Source: Ichthyosporea sp. XGB-2017a (taxonomy: Eukaryota; Opisthokonta; Ichthyosporea). Taken from it: a DNA stretch of 48,043 nt. The number at the start of each line of letters is the position of its first letter. Within the stretch, counting starts at the first letter, position 1. The stretch spans positions 84,151 through 132,193 of the forward strand of contig PDIM01000014.1 of assembly GCA_002811675.1 (NCBI GenBank), written 5' to 3'. Position numbers and translations under genes: made by a program. Below the pieces are notes generated by a model, which had not been told where the DNA came from, made no database searches, and saw only the letters and a list, made by a program, of their open reading frames with translations. Shown here piece by piece: positions 17,536-28,800 of this stretch.

Positions 17536-19719
17536 ATGGGTGGCGTTAGAAGACGGAAAAGTCTTTCCAAAGCAGGATTTGGGAATCGTGTTTTCATATG
17601 GGGTACCTTGCTATTGATAGCTTTGCCAGTCTTGGCTTTGGGAAAGGAGTGCCAGCACGATTTAGAGTGCTATAGAGAAAATCAGACAGCGAATGAGTTT
17701 GATGTGTGTGATTGCAATGGGGATGTATGTAGCGGTGATAAAAAGGGTGTGTGTGTCAAATCGAACGTGATACAGGAAATCTGTAAAGAGGATGAAGACG
17801 GGAAGGATAAAGATGAGAACAAGCGTTTGAAAGAGCGTAAGTATAAGCGCATTGTGTATAACAACAAATGTACAGAGGGCCACCCATGCGTAGACTCAAA
17901 AAATCCTTGCGAACATAATGGGGGTTTCTTTGAGGACGCAGTATGTCTAGCTGTAGAAGCCAAAGGAAAGCTTCGAGCGGGCTGTTCGTGTTTCAGCATG
18001 TATGAATATGACAAAGATATTCCGGGATGCTCGGCACAAAGTTGCTATGATCTAAAGAATTGTCATCAATGCTCCACGGGGGTTTTGTATTATGATAATC
18101 CAAAAGTCAACGTAACAGCAGCTGTGTGCGTGCCGGACTTCTCTAAAATTAAACTGACTGATATATATGGGAACTTGGGAAAGGAAATGTATGAGGTAGG
18201 TTTGAAAGATTCAGATCCTTGCGACAGCACAATTTGTTTGCAGAATATGAAATGTGTTGCAACGGATTACGGGGGGTCTACGTGCGTATGCAAAGATAAT
18301 TTCGTTATGATAGGCAATGAAGGTTGTGTAGAGAACATATGTCGCGAAGATAAAAATCCGTGTGGTAAAAGTGCCACTTGCCAAATGTTGAAAGAGGAAG
18401 ATTATGTTAAAACTGAAGGCAATTCGGTAAGAAAATTCAGTTGCACATGTGCTGATAAGGAGAATGAGTACTTCGATTATTATCTTAAGGAGTGCCTTCC
18501 TACCAGCTCTATCTGCTCGCCACAACGTAACCCATGTGGCCAGTATGGTACTTGTCAATTACAAAGTGATTTCAAAAATGTAACATGTGCGTGCGCTAAA
18601 GAAGAGGGATTTACGCTCGAGTGGGTGCATTATAAAGGTTTGAGCGAGTTTGAGCAGTGGCTGCCGACCTGTGCAAGTAAGTATCGTGTTTGTGAATGGT
18701 TTTTTTTTTTTTGCAGTATTGGGTGCCTGTTTTTTAAAAAAAGTATTACTTGCATTCCTCGAGCAGGAGAGGATGTAGTTAACCCTTGTACACAGACCCC
18801 TTTTCCTTGTGGGAAGAATGCATCTTGTGAGCAGAGCTTGGCCCATCCAGAAAAACCTGTGTGCTATTGCCCTGGTGGCTATGTTGGAGAGGGGACATTA
18901 AGTGATCCTTGTGTTGAAGTAAAAGACCCAAACTCCAAGTGTTATGGCCCCAATCATAATTGTCCCCCATACAGTGAGTGTAGAGAGGGATTGCTGCAAG
19001 GTATAATGTTTAGCGTATGCCTTTGCATCGAAAATTACGTCAAAGTTAGCTCATATAATAACACCGGTGACTCTATTAATACGGTTGAGCAGTGCAAGAG
19101 GAAACGGGAACTTTTACCATGCAAGGACGGCCAAGTTGGTAAAAATTGCTTTCTTGAATGTTCCAATCCAGATATCCATTTCAATGCCTCGCTGCAAGTT
19201 TGCGAAAAGGGTAAGTTCTGCTTTTGAATGATATGGTAGGAGCGATTCTTTGCTGCGAATGTAAAACTAACTTAGGAGGATAAAATAGTGAAAGCACAGT
19301 GTGAATTCCATTTTTGTACTGGTAATAATGAAGAATGCACCGTAGTCGACTTGCGTCGTCCACATTGCTCATGCAAGGAAGGGTATACGAGCTTCAATGG
19401 GACATGTGTGTCAGACGCTCATAAGAACTCAACCAATCCCAATGGCAATATAAACCCAACTCCGGATCCTCCAGACCCGAATCCTCAAGAACCAACAAAC
19501 GAAGCCATACCAAAGAATGGCAGTGATAGTGACGATAATACAGTCCTATATGCTTGTTTGGGTGGTGGGATTGGTGCCTTGGTTATAATCTCTATTATAG
19601 TATTTTTTTGTTTGAAAAAGAAGCGAAACAAAAGAAAACGCAGAGCAAACTCATCAGAAAGTGAGCTATATGAAGAGAGTAGCGTTTCTGTGTCTAGGAT
19701 TAAGATAGCAGACCGCTGA
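17536..19719 (+). CDS. EGF-like repeat single-pass membrane protein (3 exons)
   Basis: Proposed exons are 17536-18676, 18767-19210 and 19289-19719, giving 671 residues. An N-terminal signal peptide (core VFIWGTLLLIALPVLAL, about 19-36) is followed by cysteine-rich EGF-like modules, recognisable by repeated N-P-C-x-x-x-x-x-C and C-x-C-x-x-x-F spacing (for example NPCGKSATCQ, NPCGQYGTCQ, FPCGKNASCE). A Pro/Asn-rich stalk precedes one membrane span (GIGALVIISIIVFFCL) and a short basic tail (KKKRNKRKRR) ending in a Ser-rich segment, so the topology is type I. Both introns have GTAAGT donors and phase-1 junctions that keep the frame; the second carries an in-frame TGA, so splicing is needed to reach the membrane span. 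It probably acts in adhesion or reception at the cell surface. It faces the giant cysteine-rich gene tail to tail. Confidence 0.8.
18677..18766 (+). other. Intron 1 of the EGF-like gene (90 nt)
   Basis: Donor GTAAGT at 18677, a run of 15 or so T residues, and acceptor GAGCAG ending at 18766; both junctions are phase 1. The intron is a multiple of three and has no in-frame stop, so the unspliced frame reads through it as a Phe-rich stretch foreign to the surrounding EGF modules. The nearer acceptor TTTGCAG at about 18716 would shift the frame into a stop and is rejected. Confidence 0.75.
19211..19288 (+). other. Intron 2 of the EGF-like gene (78 nt)
   Basis: Donor GTAAGT at 19211 and acceptor AAATAG ending at 19288, both phase 1. 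An in-frame TGA just inside the intron would truncate the protein before its membrane anchor if it were retained, giving a secreted form. Confidence 0.8.
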
Positions 19720-19725
19720 GCTAGT

Positions 19726-19731
19726 AATAAA
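19726..19731 (+). terminator. Polyadenylation signal of the EGF-like gene
   Basis: AATAAA begins only 7 bases behind the stop codon at 19719. Confidence 0.5.
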
Positions 19732-19766
19732 TTTCATTGGGTAAAGTTCCGATATCGTAGTTTGTG

Positions 19767-19772
19767 TTTATT
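19767..19772 (-). terminator. Polyadenylation signal of the giant gene
   Basis: TTTATT on the plus strand (AATAAA in transcript sense) lies about 98 bases behind the giant gene's stop. With the opposing signal at 19726, both transcripts would end at nearly the same place. Confidence 0.45.
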
Positions 19773-19869
19773 TGAATATAACAAAGGATTTCATAAATTA
19801 ATGTAAACAGCCTTTTATGATAAGACTTTCAAATTTGTGGCTTATTACGTAGTAGTAGTGTTTGATTTT

Positions 19870-22800
19870 TTATGTTCTTTTTGTAGACTCTGCAGCTTTT
19901 TTTTGCTTCAAAGAGAGCTCCTCTTTGAAGCCATTCAATCGCTTTTGCGCCACATCCATTTTGTCGGCTATAGTCTGGCGATAACTTTTAGTTTTCTGCA
20001 GTCGTACAGTAAGTGCTTTTAGGTTCTCTTTGGTTTCCGTAAATTGGGATGTCCCATCTTTCAGCTCTTTTAAAATTGCCAGTTTCTTTAGGCGATCTTC
20101 ATCCAATTTTCCTATCAACTTTGACTTCTCAGAAGACTCTTTCATTAAGAATATATATTCGCTGCTCAACGTATCGACTTTCTCTTGCAAATCATTTATC
20201 TGGCTTGCAAGGAATGATTCATACGCACCAACAGCCACAGACGACGACTTTTTAGTTTGCCTTGACGTGTTTTCTACTGTACTATAAGTACTGAGTTGAA
20301 GGGTGTCTGGCATTTTGTATCTGCTTTGAATGTCATTAATTCTATCTTCAATGTAGTCAAAAGCATCATCTTCCACCCCAAAGGTGTTCACACGATCTTC
20401 CAGGTTTGCGATATGCTCTCTCAGCTTACTGTCAATAACATGGGTGCTATATTGCTGCAATCGACCAAGCAAGATGTTTTTAGAAAAGTATGCAGAGGAC
20501 GTATTGTCTCCCGAGGAAGCAGCTGTCTTAATGTCAATTAGCTCCTCGACAATATTGTGCTTTTCCTGTTCTTCAACTCCTTTCCTTGCAAAGATTTCCT
20601 CTAATATTTGCTTCTCGCTACCTTTACTATCATCTTTGAGGGAAGAAAAGAATGCATTTGAATTTTTCGACCTTGAAAAAAAGAAATCTTCACACATGAC
20701 TTTCATAAGCTTGTAAAATTCTTTTAAAAATTTCACATTGAAATCTCCCCCCATATTATTCGACTTGATGTGGGCCAAAGAGTGCACGATGATTAGAATA
20801 AAATCCCCAATACTATCTAGTCTTTCTTTATGGACAAAGAGTATGCGGTTGTGGGAGTTATAATGAACTGAATTGCGAAACGCGTTACCTTCGTAGTCAT
20901 TGGGGGGTAAGCTATCGGCCAATAAGAGAGTGATAGGAGCTGCTACTTTATCTCTTGAATAAAGAATGTCTGTTAAGAATGTTCCAAACCTGTACAGAAT
21001 GAAGTATCGTGGACTTAAACCAGATATATCAGACGGTACAAGCTTGCTTGATACAATAAGCTCATCTTTAGCATCCCTATAAGGCTGCACATTTGATTCT
21101 GAAGGGGGGTGGTTTGTCCCACCCTTTTTCAAAATCTCTTCAATTTCTTCCAACTTGCTAATAAGCGGCGATTTCATAAGAAGTTCCATCATTTCCTGTT
21201 CTGAAAGCAGCCCGCCTGGACCGGAGCCTACTGTACCCGATGAACTGTCTGAAACAACTGCAGCTTCATAAACTGCAGGCTCAGCAAGCTGTGACTCCTC
21301 TAATGCCTTGATTTCTTCATCACGAAGCTTATTGAGGTTCTCCTTGATGTCTTCTTCTTTTTCTTGAACTTTTTCTTTCATTTCCTGCTGTAATTGATCC
21401 AACTTGGCCTTTCTCTTTGATTCTCTCTTTTTTGCTAGACGTTCCTTTAATACACTTTGTTGTCTCACTCTCTCAGTGTCAAGAGCGTTTTCAAACTTTT
21501 GGAGTTCCTCTGTGTGCTTCGATAATATGGCATCTTTTTCATCCTTTGAAACGTTCCCTAGCTCTTCAAGCTCTTTCTCTTGTTTGGCTTTCCTGTCAGC
21601 AAGCATCTGTTCTTTCTTTGCGTTCAGTTCCTCAATGGCACGATTTACCTTCTCGGCCTCTATTGCTTTATCTTTCTCCAATTGCTCTTCAAAGTTGTTT
21701 AATTCAGCTTCCAACCTCAATCGCTCTTCTTCCTCAAACTTAGCCTTTTCTTCTTGAAGCTGCTTTTCTTGCTCCTCTTTTTCTGCTCCAAGTTTAGAAC
21801 GCAAGAGTTCTAGCTCCCGAGCTGTTTCTTCGGCAGCAGTCGCGTCTAGCAAAGCTTGGTTGCTAAGCGCTTGCTCTGGAGTAAACTCTTTTAGAGTTTC
21901 AGAAAATTCCAAATATTGATTCTCTTTCAATCTGAGGCGTTCATGAGCATATTTCAAATCCAATTCTGTGACGGCATCACGACTCAAGTTCTTTTTCTCA
22001 TTGGCTAGCTCCTTTTCAAGCCTTCCTTCTTCTACTTGCTGCCTATTAATTAAATCTATACGTGCCGCCTCTAGGTCATCGTCGGTCATGCTTTCTAGAT
22101 TGGCCATCAAATTTCGCAGTTCTTCGCTATGCTTCACTGCTAATTTCTCCCTTTCATCTTCGTGCCGAGCACTAAGTTTCAGTAGAGCATCTTCAACAGT
22201 TATATTCTTTTCTTTCTGATATTGCTTTTCTAACTCAGCCTGTTCCCTTTTGTGGCGCTGTTCCAGTATCTTGTGAATAACATCAGATGCTTTATCTTTG
22301 TCATTGGACTGAATACCCTCAATGATGGCTTCTCTTTCCAATTCCTTGAGCTTTTCAGTTTTCATTTCAGTTAATTCTTTATCTTGCTGGAGCTCTTCTT
22401 TGTGCTTATCTAATTCTTGTCGTCTTTTTAGGTCTTCCCTCTGCCGCTTCTTTTTTGCGGCTAGCTTCTCTCGGAGTGCAGCTTGCTGTCTTATTTTTTC
22501 TTGGTCCAAGGACTTGTTTAACTGCTCAATCTCTGCTTGATGGTGACTTAAAAGAACATTTGCTTCTTCTTGACTCAAGTCTGTTCTAGCATTCAGTTCA
22601 GCGTCGACGCGAGCCTGCTTTTCCCTCAGAATTTGTTCTTTCTTAATCTCCATTTTTTGAAGCATTTCTTTCTCTTTGGCCTTTTGCTGGGCCAGCATCT
22701 CTTGGTCCAAAAGCTCCATTTCCTCTCTATGTTTCTTTTCCATTTTTTCTCTTATTTGCTTTTGCTGCTGCTCCAGTGACTTTTCTTCGACACTATTCTG

Positions 22801-25800
22801 AGGAATTTCAACCGAAGGCACAACAATTGTTTCGCTGCCCTTGTCAGAACTTTCTATTTTCTTAGCGTTGGAGTTCAAAGCCTGTCTCACTTGATGTTCA
22901 GCCTCTCTCTTCCTTTGCTCTTCCAGACGTTTCTGCCTGGCCTTCAATTTCTCTTTCAAGTTTTGTTTCTGTCTAGTTTTTTGCAGTTCTAAAGCGTCTC
23001 TATTTTCCTGAAGCTGACCTTTCAACTCATCCACAATCTCATTTTTATATGTATCGGAGATATTGTCAAATTTTCCTAAAGACGAAAGAATCCTTTGCTG
23101 TTCTTCCTCCATTTGGGCAGTTTGCTGTTGTAATAAAGACTTAACAACTGTCGCATTTTCTATAGCTTCGTTCATGGCTTCTGTATTTTCCAAGGCAGCA
23201 CGCTCTTGCTCTTGCTTCTTGTTGAGATTATCTAGAGCTACTTGTTTTTCAGAATCAGAGAGGTCACTATTTTCTTGAAGCCTCTCTTCTAAAGCCAATC
23301 GCTCATCGTTTTGCTTCTGTTGCAAATCTGCCATAAGTCTCCCTTTTCGCATAGCCATTTTAGCTTTTAACTTTTCTTGCAACAGTTCTTTTTTACTTCT
23401 GAGGTCGCTATCAAACTTTCGCATAGCATCGATTTGTTCTTGAATAAGGCGCTTCATTTCATCCTCACTCATCTCGCCCCTTGCTACCATCCCTTTTAAT
23501 TTCTCTTCAAATGCTTCTCTTGTCTGGTCTCCTAGCTGCAAATTTGCCTTTTCTTCAATTTCAATAAACTCCTCTAACTTTTCCTTTTCCAGCTCGGCGT
23601 GAATTGCATCAGCGGCGAATTGTTCAGATTCAATCATGCATTCCGAAACTTCGTCATTGATTGCCGAAAGCCCGTGTAGATTCATAGCTTCAGCAGAATC
23701 TTCGTGCTGTTTCTGGAGCTGCAATTGTTTTTCTCGCCTTTTTTTCAACATTTTTTCTCTTAGTGCGGCTTGTTGCCTTGCCTTTTCCAAGTCTATCCGC
23801 TTGTTTAGCTCATCCACATGATCATGGTATTGATTCATAAGCCTGTCAGCATCATCATCCGATAAGCCTGGTTGCTCTAAAGCAGTCTTTAGCTCTTCGG
23901 CGGCTTTTGCAATTTCTTTCTCTTTTGCCTTACTCCAATTCGAAGCATTGTTTTTAAATTCATCTTGCTCTTCGTCTTGGAGGTCTTCTATAAGCTTAAC
24001 TCTTTCAGCATTTTGCTTTCGGGTTAAAGACTTTTGGTCGGATACTGCTACCACCTTATGCTTCGTACCACCGATAGTTTTTACACTACTGGATGAAACA
24101 CCGGGCTTAGAAACCCCAAGTTTTATGTTCTTTATCAAATTCTGAAGAGTTTCCATTAGCTCCTCTTCCTTAGGAGATCGTCCTGGCTTCCTCTTCGACT
24201 TACTAGGATGTAGAGTATCCTGAGACATTCTATGGGAAGTTGCAGAAGTCAAGCTTGAATCCGAGCCTCTATAATCACTGGATTCTCTGTCTTTCTCTAT
24301 GCGCGAACCATCTACTGCATAAAGCATATCCTTCAAGTCACCCGTTTCATTCAACAGCTTCTCATACATTGACTGGCTTCCGTCAGCGTGTTTGCCTAGC
24401 AAAGAGGCCACATATATGTTTTGATCTTCCAATTTGTCATACAGTGTCTTTACATTGAAATTTTCTAGCTCAAACTTGTCTAAAACTTCATTGTCTTCAA
24501 GCAGATGGTTCCGAGCTACATCTGAATCCCGTACTAATGCCAATTTGTTTTCTGTTTCAGGGCTAATAGCGTCCTCTGCAATAGCGGACAATGCACTTTC
24601 TTCCCCATTAATAACATTTGCAGGTTTCAGTATTTCCTGTGGTGGTGCATTTAATCTTCTATATCTAGGCTTAAAAGCCGTTGGTATTCTAGCTCCCCAA
24701 TTCTTCGGGCGCCAAACAAATACTGCTATGATAAGAATCACAATGACGCTGACCGTAACTGAAACCAAAATAATAACAGCCAGCCAATTCGGAGTAGTGT
24801 TTGTCGACCTTTGCTTATTGACACCCGATGCTACAAAGTTAGCTGATGTTTGTGGTACTACACGAACCCCGCTGTTGCCAGTGCAAGCAGTTCCTGTGGG
24901 CATCACGACTATAACAGTAGTAGAGGTCTTATTCGCAGCATTGTAAAACACATAGGTGCCCGCCTCGGCAAATGTGAAAGCAAATTTCGTAATAGTAAGA
25001 TTAGTCTTTGTTAGTCGTTCTTCAAGTTCACGGAATTCTCCATAGTCAAATGCTTCATTCGTGTTAAATAAACTATCTTTATCATACACTGGATAATGAT
25101 TCCTGTCAGGAATATCAAACATCATTGACTCTCCGTTTAAGAGACAAAGTATTGGGTTTGCTACTCCAGAAGTTTGTGTATTGGATACTATGACTTGCAG
25201 TAGCTTTCTTGATGTTCCTTGGTTACTCAAAACGTTTTTAGCTGTTTGATTTCCTGTGGTTCCTGAGACTTGGAAAAATTGGTCATAAAATGCATCACTA
25301 TCAGCGCAAAGGCCTTGAGTTCCTGTATTACTGACCTGCAAAAATTCAAGTCTGCAGTTCGTCGTGTTGGTCGCTACACAAGATGGTGTTCCCGAAAATC
25401 CAGTAAGCTGAGAAAGGGGGATTGTAACTGCGGTACCATCACTCCTCGTTAAAATGACTAGTGAAGAATTCGAAGAGCTAATTTCGACAGTCACTGTTGA
25501 CGAACTACATTCTGTGTGATTCGAGCAATCACAAGTGCCTAAATTGGGATTAAATACTCCCAAGGCATCAGAGCATACACCTGAACTGAAGCAATATTGC
25601 CCACCTGAAGATGGGTCAACGCATGTACCGTCATATATTGATCGCGCTTCACTATCTAGGCACCTGTCATATACAATAGGCTGGCAGTCTATATCGCTGT
25701 TCCCAGTTCCCTCTGATCCATCATCATTGAAGAACATGTATCCTGGTTGACACACGCATGACCCATCCGAAGGTTGAAATACTCTAAATGCACCTGTACA

Positions 25801-28800
25801 TCCACATTTAGTTTGCCCGGCGGTAGAGTTAGCACTTGAACCACACGGAAAACATCCCTCTTGACCTTCTTTGTGGTTGTATGTACCCGCAGGACATTGA
25901 ATACAAGATGAAGTATTTACACCTTTAACTAATGGGTTATAAGTAGCAACTGGACATTTCAGGGCAAATCCGGACCCTTCGGGGCAATAGTGACCTACTG
26001 GGCAGGGGAAACCATTATCCTGACTTCTAATTTCAGGCGTAGCGCTCACACACCCGTCTAGACAAACGTATCCTGCCGCGGAGGGTAAGCATGCTGTTCT
26101 ATTTGGATGATTTCCATAAGTACCTGCTCTGCAAATAGTACACGCGGAATCAAAAGTAGTCGCATTTGAGGTGTCTTTAGACGTGTAGCCAAGGGGGCAT
26201 AACTGGGGCTTTGTTGAATTAGAAGGGCAATAGGAGCCAAGAGGACACTTAATAGGTTCTGTTGCAGCGACAGCGCAGTAAAAGCCAGCAGGGCATAAAG
26301 TCGGCTCTTTAACACCTGCTGCACAAAACGAGCCTGGTGGGCATACAGTCTGACCCCCAGACTCCGAAGGGCAGTAATTTCCGGCGGCACACAGAGTTGG
26401 TGTAATGGAAGCTTCCGGACAATAGAATCCACCGGGGCACGACGTACAATCAGTAATGGCTTTTCCTCCCACATCCGATCGATAAAACCCTGAAGTACAA
26501 TTAACTGGCTTGACAACCCCTACAGAGCAAAATTTGCCTGCAGGACATGGTCTGTTCAGGTAATTTGCCATACCTACCGAATCGCACCAATATCCTGCAA
26601 CACAGCTTTTACAGCTTGCCTCCGAAGTGCCCTTTTCTAGCTCATTGTACGTACCAATTGGGCACTTAGCTTTCGGGCTGCCAAAAGGACAATACCAGCC
26701 TGGCTCACAGGGCTTTGCTACAGGGTCACCAGGGATACAAAAGAAACCTGCAGGGCAGCTTATACAATCTGATTTTTGCTGAGCCCCAGGATCAACTCTT
26801 GTGGTATCGGTAGGGCATGTGGTTGGTTCTATTGTTCCTTCCAAACAATAGTGACCTGGCTTACAAGGACCTCCAACTTCTGGTTTTGCTCCAGTTGGTG
26901 TTGGCGTATCACTTCCTGCAATACACCAGTATCCAGCTGCGCAAGGTCCCTTAATTTTGCCGTCAAGGCAGTACTTTGCTACTGGGCACTTCGCACAAAG
27001 TGTGGATCCTGTGACACCTTCCACTGTAGAGTACAACCCCGGGGGGCACGACGGTGGTGTTCCTGTTCCTGAGGGGCAGTATTTCTCTATTGGACATTTC
27101 ACGGGAGCAAGGGGGCTTCCAACGCAAAAATGCCCTTCGGGACAAACAAGACAATCAGCTTGGGTAGAGCTACCTTGGTATTTTCCATCAGGGCACACTA
27201 CAGGCGCCACAGATCCGGGAGGGCAATGCTTTCCTGCCGGACACTCTTTTCCCACGGGCTTATCCACGATACTCTTAAAGTTCTCTGGACAGTAGTATCC
27301 TCCAGCACATTTTCCAGTTGGAGCTGCCAATCCTGTAGTAGCACAATAGTGTCCTGGAAGGCATGGTTTGCACTGACTTTCCTGCCAGATACCGGTAACA
27401 TCCGTCGATGTGCCAACTGGGCACGGAATTGGAGCGGTCGCAGCGGCGGGGCAATAAAAGCCTGCCGGGCAAGGCTTATTTTGAGGATTAACAGATCCAT
27501 CTGGAGTTTTGGAATTAGACTCTCCTGCGCAAATATAACCTTGATCGCAAGTTCCAGTAACTGCTGTTAAAGGTGGAATTTCACAGTACTTTCCAGCAGG
27601 GCATGGTGTGCATTCAGAGGACGATTTTAGGTTCACAACATTAGAGTATTTGCCTGCAGGGCATGGAACGGCTATGGCTGTTTTTAGTGGACAGTAATGC
27701 CCCTTTGGACACTCACCAGGGGCTGTCAGCGCTTTTGTTGCACAAAGTTTGCCTGCAGGACAGTCCAAACAAGCCGCCTGTCCTGTATTGGGGTTATATG
27801 TTCCAGCAGCGCACTCCAACTCTGAAACAGTTCCAGCAGGACAATATTTACCTGCAGAGCACAATCCACCCATGCTTGGGTCACTTGGTGTAGGTGTGTT
27901 TGATCCACCACGGCAAATAAATCCTTCTTTGCACAATGGTGCATCTCCCCCAGACCCCCCGGATTGAGAGCAATATCTGCCAGCGGCACATGGTGTACAA
28001 CCATTTTGATCAACGTTACCCGTATTTTGAGAATATTTTCCCGAAGGACAAGCGGTCGGAAGAGAAACCCCAATTGCGCAATAATGACCTTTTGGACATA
28101 TGTTCCCCGTTGTTCCATCTAGAGGGGTATTGGTGATTGCGGATCCTTTACAATAGTAGCCTGCCGCGCAATCCCCAGAAGGTTTATCAAGGCCAGTAGT
28201 TTGGCAATATTTGCCAGGGGTACAGGCGGTACATTGGTCCTGCCGTTCGAGCTTCGTAGAGCCAGAAAATGTGCCTTTGGGACACGGAAATTCAGTAGCA
28301 AACTTCGTCCTTTGGGGACAATAGTGACCCGCCGGACAATCTACAAATGCTTTCGGGTCCGTAACAGAATCGCAGTAAGAACCGGCAGGGCAAGTCTTGC
28401 ACGAACTTTGTCCTGTTTGATCTTGATAGAACCCTGATGCACATCTTTGGGCAGCAGTAGATCCCGGAGGGCAAAAAAACCCTTGAGGACAAATGTTAGA
28501 CGCCTTATTAGGGGTGGTAGAACCTGCAGGACAGAAGTACCCACTTGCACATGATCCTTCAACCAACGCTGCCCCTTGCTTACTGCAGAAGAAGCCAGGA
28601 GTGCAGGACTGGCAATCAGCGGATTTAACATTACCTTGACTCGAACTGAAGGAGCCAATTGAGCACGGTGTTGGTGTGGTGCTTCCTGCCGGGCAAAATG
28701 ACCCAGCTGGGCAAATATTTCCTTGAATGCCATCCGTAGGGTTTGGTACTTTGGAGCCTTCTAAACAATAGTATCCCTCTGTACAAGGGCCTGTAACAGC

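Noticed and set aside
18677-18766. In-frame coding stretch with CEWFFFFCSIGCLFFKK in the EGF-like gene.
   Set aside because: Flanked by GTAAGT and CAG in matching phase and composed of poly-T-encoded Phe; interpreted as an intron.
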